From Callorhinus ursinus (Eukaryota; Chordata; Mammalia; Carnivora; Otariidae): a stretch of 64,000 nucleotides of DNA. This document shows positions 54,365 to 64,000 of this stretch, piece after piece (within the stretch, counting starts at the first letter, position 1; every line of letters starts with the position of its first letter). The stretch spans positions 3,260,800 to 3,324,799 of the forward strand of contig NW_020312775.1 of the NCBI RefSeq assembly GCF_003265705.1. Reading direction: 5' to 3'. The notes below the pieces were generated by a model. The model did not search any database, was not told the DNA's origin, and worked only from the letters and a program-made list of their open reading frames with translations. Position numbers and translations under genes: made by a program.

Positions 54365-54512
54365 TAGGAAGAAGAGAAAGGAGAAGGAAAAACAGGAGGA
54401 GGAGGAGACAGAGGAGAATGAGGAAAGGGAGGAGAAGAAAGGGAGAAAATGAGGAAGAAACAATGGAAAAAAGGAAGGGAGGGAAAGTGGGAGGAAGGAA
54501 GGAAGGAAGGAT
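54365..54512 (+). repeat. Polypurine (GA-rich) tract
   Basis: About 150 bases almost purely A and G (GGAGGAGGAGGAG, GGAAGGAAGGAAGG units) with few interruptions. The long minus-strand frame here (54,306-54,560) is a by-product of this composition. Confidence 0.9.
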
Positions 54513-57500
54513 GTTGTAACAGCTCAAGAAGTAGATAGGAGCACTTGGAAACGGTGTCAATCCACAGTGTGAATACTATTTACTTCAACGGGTCAATACA
54601 GTCTTCAGTTTGAATAGGTAATTATTTGGGACCTCTGGATATATAATTCTTAAGGCAAGTTTCTAGAGATTAATACTTAAATTTTCCTTCAACTTCATGG
54701 GATATGCCGACAAGGTCACGTTACCCTGTCTGATCACCCACTTGAGCTGGATGACACTTCCATGCTTCCTAGAAACATTTCCTCATTCAAGACAGACAGG
54801 ATAATTGTTTCCTCACTCAACTGTCATAGTCTTGCCATAGGGATCTTCCAATATATACACAAATTTGAATAGAAATAGATTAAATAATTGTAAATAATCT
54901 GTCATATAAACCTTAATGGTCATTCTTCATTAATTGTCATCTTAAAATTGACTTTGCTTGTTTCAATTACCAATTTTGAAATCTCAAATTATGAAACAAC
55001 ATTAGACTAAATGGAATACATTTAGGTTGTATATTTATTTGTATATCCATTCCACTGTTTAGAAACTGTGACATCAAATCTTTAGCTATGCATATAATAT
55101 GCCAAATTATACATCATACCTGTACAAAGAATTTCAATGTGCCCAAAATAAATGATGAACCAAGAAGAACATAAAATAAATATGAGATTGCACATAAATA
55201 ACCAGTTTAAGAAGGTCTACATGGCAAAAACCTCCCCACAATCCCTCTCCAAATCTGAAAAATCCAGTGCTTTTGTTGTGCACAGATTTGAATTGTCCCC
55301 ATTTATAACCTTATGGTCTCTAAATCCAGTAGCATTAAACAGCAAATCAATCATGAAGTGCAATGAGAGGTCATGGTGAAGGTTAGAGGAGTTTAGTTTT
55401 GTGATTGTATATATATAAAAAAAACAGAATATATCGCTTCTCTCAAAAGCAACCCACAATAAATAGCCAAATTCATGTGTTCCACAAACTTTAGGATTAG
55501 GGTTTGATGAAGATTATGTTCTGGACACAGTGATATAGTAGGACCAAATAATTACACAATTTACAAAATTAGAAAATGCTGATAAAATATAAATATATAA
55601 CTGAAACACTAAAGTTTACAGTATAAAATGCTTTGCAAGATGGCGCATAAAACAGGAATAACATTAATGTAAAAAGCCTGATATTTTGGACTATTATTAT
55701 GGAATGTTGCACCATTTGCAGAAAGGTTATCAAGTGTGAGTCAAATTAAAATTAGTGAAGATAGACTGGGGATACATTTACTTCATTTACGAGGGTAAAT
55801 GACTACAACAGAAGAGAGTAAGTTCTCATGAATCACTTCCACCAGAACTTTGCAACAAGACTCTTTTAAATCTATTTTTGTGCATATACACCAATATTTT
55901 ATAACCCCAGCAATCATTGCAGTATCATTGACTGAAAAATACCAACTAAAACCAATATTTTTTTAGCAAGAAGAACGGAATTCCTATCATCCTATCATCA
56001 TGTACATAAATTTTACCCTGTTGCTTAATTCAAGCAGAGTAGCCAAAAATATTATTCAATATAAATAAATTAACAAAAAATGTTTAATTTTAGATTATGT
56101 AAAATACAACAGCAGAAGCTATGACATATAAAGGAGTGTGTAAGAATGGAATATCTTCTGTTATGAAGTTAAACAAAAGCATACTGCTGTTACGTTTGTA
56201 ATAGTTTTCTGAATTAATTATTGAATTGGCTTAGAAATGAAGATAATTCATCTTATAAAATGTGTTTTTTAATGTTTGCTTAAGGATTTCATCTGTATAT
56301 TAATACAGAATAGTGACACAGCAGGCAAAATGAAGGTTAAAATGCATTTAAATGAATTTGGCCTGATAAATCCCATGCTCTGATTCTCTCTAGCAGTTCA
56401 TTCCATTATAAACTTTCTTAGAAACCTTTTCTGTTTAATGTTGAGAAAAAACACTTTGATATCACTAACTCTCTATGTAGGATTCTCAAGTCCTATTAAA
56501 TGGCTGATTTACAGTTACTCTAAACCTACTTTTTATTTTTAATACACCTAGTAGGATGATGCTATAAAAGCTTTTAAGGAAGCCAATGAATCTTTTGGAG
56601 TGGACTCTATGATGTTTCAGTCTGTATTAAGTCATGAACATCATAAATACCAAATGAATTAATACAGTAAAATTTTGGGTGCTACATTAGGTGAAAAAAA
56701 TAGCTGGCAGATACATATTTATGATTAAGCTACATAAAGAAATATACATTTTATTTTTTCCTGAAAATGATAGGAATTTTATTGCACAAACTATGATTCT
56801 ATTGCATTTGCATAATGATTTGTAGTTGCTGAAAGTTGTAAGGTATTCTAAAAGCCAAAGTATGAATGGTCTTACAATCTACCTCAAATTTACTGCATTT
56901 AGTAAAGGGCTAAAGCACTCAAGCTTTGAAATCATCTACTGTGAAGACTGTTTATTCCCCATATAAAATCTTACTGTATATTGTGTCCTCAAAGATATAA
57001 GAGCTGCAACAGAGCAGACTGCTAAACATCTCAAATATTAATTTATTGGCTTCCAAAGCTGTGCTTGCATACAAAGTAGCAGATTAGGGGTTGGTAGGAA
57101 AGAATAAGTGAGATTTGACAGTTCTATTTGAATCTTCTGTGGTTTGGAATTGGAATATTTTAAGGCTACACAAGCTGAAAAAGATATTTTGAACAAATAA
57201 CTTCATAAATCAGGTTTGGTTTTAAAAGCTGGAGGGATTTCAAAAATTCATTTTATTCTTCAGAAATAATTAGAAGTGGGAAGCAGTTTATTGAAAATAT
57301 CAGAAAACACAAATAGTGCAAACTCCCGACAGGCAAATATCTTGCTATTGTCTCATCCTGGTGTGAGTCATAGCCTATCTGGCACAGGTGTTTCTTCCTT
57401 TAAAAGGCACCTTTATTCCTTAGCCTCAGCATTTAATTATTTATTTCTAATAATCTGGGTGGCAACAAAATCAGGTTTTGTACATTTTACAATAGCTTTT

Positions 57501-57984
57501 CAAGATGAGTAATGAACCATGCCTTGGGACAATTCGTATTTGGGTAAAGACATGTTTTGTGGTTAATTGATGTCTAAGATTGTCTGACATATGGGATTGG
57601 ATGAGAGAAATGACAAAAGAAGAGAGGGAGAAGCAGGAATTAGGCCCCTTCACAGCCCTGGTAACAGAAAGAACCTTATTAGACTATGATGCTACAGTTT
57701 ATTTGCAAGTATTATAACAATTTCAAATAAAAGGAAAGAAAATGCTCTGTTATTTGAATGGCTCATCCCAAACCCTCGGGTAAAGAGATGAGCAAAACAA
57801 GTGATCAGATAGCGAAGGATATCCCCAAACTCTGAGATTTTTAGTTTACATTCACAAATATCTGCTTTTGCCTTGCTTTTTCATTTTTAGTATATTTATC
57901 TCCCTTTCTTTAGTTTACCCATGTAATATCTCTCCTGCTATTTAAATATATTTTAAGGGAATTTAATTTTTCTTATCGTGAATT
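54513..57984. other. Longest repeat-free stretch of the window
   Basis: About 3.5 kb with no recognised transposon and no gene model. Candidate for conserved non-coding sequence; open frames (55,152-55,379; 57,276-57,512) are short, without recognisable domains. Confidence 0.5.
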
Positions 57985-57997
57985 CCTTAGAATTCTT

Positions 57998-58171
57998 TTC
58001 TTTTTCCGGGGGAGGGGCTCGAGGGCAGAAAGAAAGAGAAATAAAGAATCTGAAGCAGGCTCTACACCCAGCATGGACGCCAATGTGGAGCTTGATCTCA
58101 CAACCCTGAGTTCATGACTTGAGCCGAAATCAAGAGTCGGGTGCTTAATCAACTGAACCACCCAGGTGCCC
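57998..58171 (-). mobile_element. Old CAN-SINE (antisense)
   Basis: GAAGCAGGCTCTACACCCAGC, GAGCTTGATCTCACAACCC, ATCAAGAGTCGGGTGCTTAA, CACCCAGGTGCCCC. CCTTAGAATTCTT flanks exactly (57,985-57,997 and 58,172-58,184). Confidence 0.93.
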
Positions 58172-58184
58172 CCTTAGAATTCTT

Positions 58185-60385
58185 AAATAACATCTTTTCC
58201 AATAGTGACCTCCTACCTTAGCAGATCACCACTTGAAAAATGCATTTTTCTAGAATCCCATAGAGGTGACACGCTCCTGACACAGCCATATATTGTCAGC
58301 ACTAACGAGGCCACTCTGAGGGTTAAAGAAAAAATGCCATTTTACTTCGCTGTCAACATGTGATTAACATATGAGAACTACGTTCATTACTCTTCTGTTG
58401 GTGTAGGGTATTTTGTTAGGTTGTTTGCAAGTTTCCTTTTGCCACTGATATTCTCTCAGAGATTTCTACCCAGCTATCCTTTCTCACTATGACCTTTGTG
58501 TTGGTGTGATTTTGAATTTGATTTTCCAACTAGTTCAGTTACCTCATGACCAGTCCTCAGAGCCACACAATCTCTTCACTTTTCTGCTTTGTAGTGCCAA
58601 AACCTTCATGCCTCGCTGAAAACTGCATAACATTAAACACATGATGCAGATATATGTTCAAATTAGAGATGTAACAAACTATCCATAGAGAAACCACTAA
58701 ATCACTGAAGCAACAAACCTGCAGATCCGGAGTTAGCAGCAGTAAATTACAATATACAATATACTTCTCCCTCTGATGATAAAAGTAAAGCATATTTTAT
58801 TTTAAAATGCTGACAATAACTCCTGAGCAATCAATACCTTTCTTGGAGAAGGAAAATTGCACAGCCCCAACTGCTACTGTACATACATTGAAAAGGACAG
58901 ATGAACTATAGATGAGAGCCCGTCAGCAAAGCCCAAGTATGAAAAGTCTTTGGAACCTGGCACTTAGATTAGATTCAGCAGTCAGCCCTTGAACTCTTTG
59001 TGTTAGATGTACTGAGCTTCTCACGTTTGACAGCATGTTGTCTTGCAAGCTTGAGGGATGTCTAAAAATCAAATGCCAGGACTCAACTGACAAATGTGTG
59101 GTTTTTCCACACCTCCTCTTCAGCGGATGTGGGCTGAACTTATATAGTAAAAACAGAGCAGCAGCAAGGCAATATTATATGGCATGCTATATGAAAAGTA
59201 CTATATTCCTGAAGTGGCAAATCCCTTGCTGATGAAGAGCTGTTACTTCTGCAATAAAAAATAAAACAAATAATTGTTTTAAAGAAAAGGAACAGAAAGA
59301 AGGAAACCTCTTCTGAATGGAATCTGATTCTATAGAGGCATATACTGGAGTCTTATGTGTCTATTATGCACCGGGGCTTGTGTCTTAGAAAACAGCATAA
59401 ATATAGAAAGTAAAGTTTATTGGTGGATGGGAGGGACACACAGAAATAGAACTAAGCAATTAGCATATAAAGGTGTTCCTTATTTACAGAATATATAAAT
59501 CCAAAATGTCAGAGATTGTGATCACTGCTTAATTACATTTTAATAAAGAAGAGTTATTAGCAATTTCTCTAAATATAACTTCAGCACCTATACTGTAAGT
59601 ATCAAATGGATTTTTATTAAAAAAACTCAAGCTTAATTTTGTGGTTGTATTGTCACTACATCAGTGAATGTTTGCAAACGCTTTAAGGTTTGGGAAATTT
59701 ACTTTCCAACTTGAACTGGTCTTTGTAATTCCAAACTAGGTACTTCCATTTATAACATTTGACAGATCACTTTCTATTTGTGTTCTTCAAGGAAGTTTGG
59801 CAGCTTTGAGTTTTATGGCTGATGGCAATCTGTGTTAGGAGCATAGAAAATGACCAGAATCTATATGGCACTTCAAATCAGGAATCCACCCAAACAAGCA
59901 TCAGAAATAGCTTTAGTAATTTTTTTATGTAAAAAAGCATGAAACTAGAAACTTCAAAAAAAAGTTATATCTTTAAACTACTGCTATGAACTAGTACAAA
60001 CTAATACAAATCCTTTCACTGCTTCTATAACATAGTAAGGGTACACTTTCTATTGGACTAGTAATACATCTTAACTTTTTTAAAATAGGATATTATCTTT
60101 GGTCTTTTTATGGCTCTGTCACTTATGAACTTATCAAAAAATTGTTATGAAAGCAATTCACATTTCCAGCCTACATGGTCTCTGATCATTTGTTTGTTCA
60201 ATCATTCATTCATTCAATGTTTATGTAGTTACTTATTTTCCCTTTATAAGTATATCAGGGCGTGCATAAGCTTTCGAGGAATAATTATAATAAGAAAAGG
60301 TAGAATGTTATAATAGAAATTTGAACATGTAAGTTCATGGAGTATTCTGGAAAGTGTAAGTACTCCATGCCTAGAGCTTAGGGTC
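58185..60385. other. Repeat-poor unique stretch
   Basis: No repeat or gene recognised over 2.2 kb. Open frame 59,035-59,232 (65 codons) has no recognisable domain. Confidence 0.45.
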
Positions 60386-60389
60386 CCTG

Positions 60390-60940
60390 GAGTGGAAAAC
60401 AGTGGTTAGGTTAGACAGGAGATGAAATGGTTAGGACCAGACTGTATTAGAGTAAGTAGTTTAGAAGTTATTCCATGTGCAGTAGAAGACCTTTGAAAAT
60501 TATTTTGTAAGAGAATCACATGACCAAATATAAATTTTAAAGATAAGTCTTGAAACTAGGTGCAAGGTGATTTGGAAGGAGGAGAAATGAAAGAGTAGAA
60601 ACAGATTAGAATAGTTTAGGAATTTCCTAACATTGTCCAGGCAAACTGTGATTAGGGGTTGGACCAAGGTGGTGGCAATAAGAATGGAGAAGTAGGCTCA
60701 GATTTGGAGCATAGTTCAGCAATCAAACTTTCAGGATTTGAAAATGTTTGGCTATGCCAAAAGCAGAGGGATTTGGGGGACAAGAAGGTACTGAAAACGA
60801 TCATGTGATGCTACTCAGTGAGAAGGGCACAGAAGGGGAGAAAAGCAAGTATGGAGGGAGAAAAGGATTTGGTTTTATAGATGTTAACTTTAATGTGTCT
60901 GTGTAAGAATTGAGCAGAGGTATCAAGTAAGCATTTAGAA
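60390..60940 (+). repeat. Ancient interspersed repeat, same family as 12,560-12,825
   Basis: GAAAATTATTTTGTAAGAGAATC, ACATGACCAAATATAAATTTT, GATTAGGGGTTGGACCAAGG, TGGTGGCAATAAGAATGG, TTAACTTTAATGTGTC and TATCAAGTAAGCATTTAGAA follow an old mammalian repeat pattern (...ggaccagggtggtagcagtggag... ...aagtaggcagttgg...). Family name not certain. Confidence 0.4.
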
Positions 60941-63120
60941 ATCAAATTCTATTACTTGAGAAAGAGATGAAGTAAAAAACCTCTGGCAATAAGAGTTTCC
61001 ATAGATCTGCTCTTCACTGTAGGGTATAGGTCGTCAGTGTATTTTTTTTCTTTGCTGAAATTTTCTCAAATTTTAACTGTTTCATTCTAGTATTCAGGGA
61101 TTCAGTAAATTAAAATTGAAAAAAAAAGTAAATTATATCCTCATCTTAGTCATTACCTCCCATCAATATTCATTTTTGGAAATAATCTGCCCATGTTCTT
61201 GATCTGTTTCTTTTATTTTTTTTGTTTACAATCTTTAGTTTACTGATCAGAATTGTCTGATACTGCAACAAAAATAATCTCCAATCAAAGGGAGAATATT
61301 TGCCATTTTTTCAATCTCATTTCTCTTCTAATGAATTACACCACTTATTTATTTTTGCCTTCCTTTCTCCTTCTCATTTTCCTTCTTCTCTCTCTCTCTT
61401 CCCTCAACAACACACTGAGCAAATGTCTCTGGGAAAGTTTCTGTTGACTCCCAGATCCTTTCTTGAGTTTTCTTTGGGTACAATTTAGATAATATTTCCC
61501 TAAAGATTTTCCCACATTGTCACTTTGCACAGCCACAATGCCTTTCTAGGTCTTCCTACATTCCTTGACCATTTAACTGCCCAAAAGAGCTTGAAGACTT
61601 TACCATGCCCTTCCTCAGGATCATTTGTAAGATGTTAACTACCCAGATCCAAGGGAATCCTGCTGCTTTTTTATTTTAGAAATGCCTATTTGTTTCCTAA
61701 ATCAAACCCAATTCTCTATTCTGCGATGAAGGTAGTTTGTTGTTGTTTTTGTTGTTGTTGTTGTTTGTGGATTTATTGCTATTGTATTCATTGTCTTCTG
61801 GCTATTTTGTAATTATTTTGTTCCTTTCTTCTTCTCTTGCTCTCTTCCTTTGTGAGTTCATAATTTTCTCTAGGGGTATGTTTTTGTTTATTGTTTGTTT
61901 CACTTTGTTTTTCAGCAGTCTTTGAAGATGTAGAATCTAGTTTAAGTTTTTGGGGGGGAATCTAAATAGATTATAGCTACTGGACTCCCTTTATCTGCAT
62001 GTGTGTTTTCTCCCTGGAAGAATCATAATAGATCAGTCATGCATGATTTCTCCTTGTACAAAGCTTGTTGCCTTTTCTCTAATACATTCTTTGCTTAAGT
62101 GTTTGATAATGGGACTAAACCACATTATTTGTCAAAGACTCAAGATAACTATGGTAATATGACAAAATGCCCAAATTTTCAAACTGTGCCTTATTTGACT
62201 TATTGAAAGTAGTAAATATAGTCACTGAAATATATAAAGTTCATTCTTAGAATATGACTGTATAACAACAATGTCATAATATGGAAATGTTTGTTGTATA
62301 TTCAGATGAGTATGTGTATGAATGTGGTGTTTTCTCCAGTGTGGAGGATGAGGTAAAGGAATAAAACTGGAGTCCTAAATCCCACACACACAAAAAAAAA
62401 TCCCTGAAAAATAAATAAATGGATTGATTAAGAAGCTGGTGCTTTTAGATTTGACATTTTTGGGGGAATGACTTTTGATAAGATGAAGTGAAATACCAGC
62501 TTTTAAAAATGCCAGGTTGAAAAAAAAAATGCCAGGTTGTTCCTTTCTAAATAGGTTTTTAAGTAAGCTTTTTTTTCTCTCACTTAGGAGAGGAAAAAAA
62601 AAGTCAACCTTTTTGAACATAGTACATATGGTTGCCTTGGCAGCAAGCACAATAATAACATCTATAGCATCCATGTGAACCCTAATTATAGCATTATATT
62701 AAACTAGCACATGTTAATTATTTAGTAAAGCACGTATATTCCTTACTATGGAGAATATTAGCTATTGATACCTGGTCTTTCAAATTAAACTGCCTACTTC
62801 TTTACAAAAATAGTTTCATGACAAATAGCTAAGAATCCCAACAGCTTCTTTTATAATATTTCAAGAAAGAAAGCCAAGGCTGATGAGTTGGACAGTCTGT
62901 TTATATTATGTTCACTTTATCAATTATTTATTGAGTGTCAGTGATATGCTTATCTCAGTGGTAAAGGTTCTAATTTTTTTTTCATTATAAAACATGGTCT
63001 GTGCTCTAAAACAGCTTAAAGCACATTTAGGAGATAAGACTGCCATGTAGAAAAAGATTCAAGATTATCAATATTTAAAAATTTTCACATACATTATGTA
63101 AATAATTGTAATATATTCAG
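60941..63120. other. Unique stretch with a (TTG)n tract
   Basis: No gene recognised. (GTT)n at about 61,735-61,767. 62,920-63,045 (TTTATTGAGTGTCAGTGATA...) resembles the start of an old mammalian repeat, but too weakly to name. Confidence 0.45.
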
Positions 63121-63124
63121 GTGT

Positions 63125-63873
63125 TGATTTGAATCAAGCATCATCACTGCATAACAAAATGCCACAAATGTAATGGCTTAAAACAACACAAATTTACTAG
63201 CTAGTAGTACTGTAAGTCAAAAGTAATGATGTAATGTATGGTGATTAACATAACATAATAAAATAAAATTTAAAAAAAGGTGAATGGTAGCTTAAGAAAT
63301 TCCAGACTAATTGTATGTAATTGTGTTTTTAACAAAAGGAATGCATATTTCCTAAAAAAAAAAAAAAAAAAGAAGAAAAGAAAAGTACAGGTAGGCTTAC
63401 GTGGTTTCTCTGTTTTTGGTCTCACAAGGCCAAAATGAAGGTATCAGTTAGCTTGGGCTGTTATCTGGAGACTCCAGTAAAGAATCTGCTTCAAATCTCA
63501 TTTATGTTGTTGTCTGAATTTAGCTCCTTGTGATTATAGGACAGAGGTCTCTGTTTCCTTGCTGGTTATCAATTGAAAACTGTTCTCGCCCCTAGATGTT
63601 GTCAACATTTTTTTTGGTTTCATCCAGCTTCAAGCCAGGAATGATACACCAAATCCCCTTGTGCTTTGATTCTCTGACTTCTGTGAAAATTCTCTGCTTC
63701 TAAAGGGTTTATCTGATTGGGTCAGGCCCACAGAGTTAATCTTATCTTAAAATTAATTGACTTGGAATTTGAATTACATCTGCAAAATCCATTCAGAAAA
63801 TAGATTAATGTTTGATTGAATAACCAGGGGACAGGAATCTTGGGTGTCCACATTTAGAATACTGCCTATTACA
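63125..63873 (-). mobile_element. MaLR-type LTR (antisense), interrupted
   Basis: CACTGCATAACAAAATGCC, TAATGGCTTAAAACAACAC, TATCTGATTGGGTCAGGCCC, TTTGAATTACATCTGC and GTCCACATTTAGAATACTGCC follow the antisense MLT1-like order. A small L1 insertion (63,226-63,380) splits it. Confidence 0.7.
63226..63380 (+). mobile_element. Short LINE-1 3' end with probable 3' transduction
   Basis: 53 bases of L1 3' terminus (ATGATGTAATGTATGGTGAT, AATAAAATAAAATTT, A7 at 63,272-63,278) are followed by 75 bases of non-L1 sequence (63,279-63,353) and a second, longer A-tail (18 A at 63,354-63,371). AAAAGTA flanks the block (63,219-63,225 and 63,381-63,387). Two tails within one TSD pair is the hallmark of a readthrough L1 transcript. 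Confidence 0.75.
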
Positions 63874-64000
63874 CTAAGGGACAGAGTGGGAATTATTGGA
63901 AAATCTCCAAGGATAAAATGGGCTTGTACTCATCTTTGAAAAACAGATACAATTTGAACATATGAAGAGGGACCAGGAATGTCATTCCAGGCAGGAGAAA

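Noticed and set aside
54306..54560. 84-codon frame of Leu/Phe/Ser/Pro
   Set aside because: A by-product of the polypurine tract read on the pyrimidine strand.
59035..59232. 65-codon plus-strand frame (MLSCKLEGCLKIKCQ...)
   Set aside because: Cysteine-rich appearance only; no signal peptide, homology or transcript signal that I can support.
1..64000. An undescribed multi-gene biological system (defence cluster, biosynthetic operon and the like)
   Set aside because: No set of co-oriented intact genes exists; the window is dominated by retrotransposon remnants.

Overview
This window reads as nuclear DNA of a carnivoran mammal, most likely an arctoid (bear, seal or mustelid group). The main evidence is about 22 copies of a tRNA-Lys-derived CAN-SINE. 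Their heads read like GGGGCACCTGGGTGGCTCAG, their middles contain TCAGGTCATGATCCCAGG, and they end in TC-rich tracts followed by AAATAAATAAATAAAATCTTT. The head typical of young dog SINEs and the typical felid variant were not seen. The DNA is AT-rich and gene-poor, with no visible CpG island and no convincing intact protein-coding gene. It looks like intergenic or deep intronic sequence. All family names are from recall of consensus patterns, not from a database search.

Layout: 0-8.8 kb is mostly LINE-1: a long antisense copy (about 960-4757), then a much older antisense L1M carrying a 5'-truncated RPL21 processed pseudogene (5990-6440) and followed by a solo retroviral LTR (7345-7928). 8.8-12 kb is mostly unique, with one SINE, a MER5-type element and an MIR. 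12-17 kb holds an L1 5'UTR-only fragment and an MIR split by an MLT1 LTR that is itself split by two SINEs. 17.1-23.4 kb is a nearly full-length but dead L1 (5'UTR, ORF1, ORF2, 3' end) bounded by a 15-bp target-site duplication (TSD) and inserted in an older L1M. 24.7-25.6 kb is an old L1 5'UTR with a tandem ~250-bp unit. 25.8-41 kb is largely unique, with MER2, MIR, MST-type LTR, L2, SINEs and an unidentified retrocopy-like block (35.04-35.61 kb).

41-50 kb is again L1-rich, including two copies with the inverted 5' segment expected from twin priming. 50.3-64 kb is the most repeat-poor part. It has two MaLR-type LTRs, one SINE, a polypurine tract, a minus-strand block with strong splice sites that could be a small exon (51,439-51,504), and a short L1 that seems to carry a 3' transduction (63,226-63,380).

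Nothing here forms an operon or pathway. What the elements share is L1-driven retrotransposition: L1 machinery mobilised the SINEs and the RPL21 copy, and insertions into insertions give a readable relative chronology. I found no previously undescribed multi-gene system. The best leads are the candidate exon, the unidentified retrocopy, and the L1 copies with transduction or inversion.
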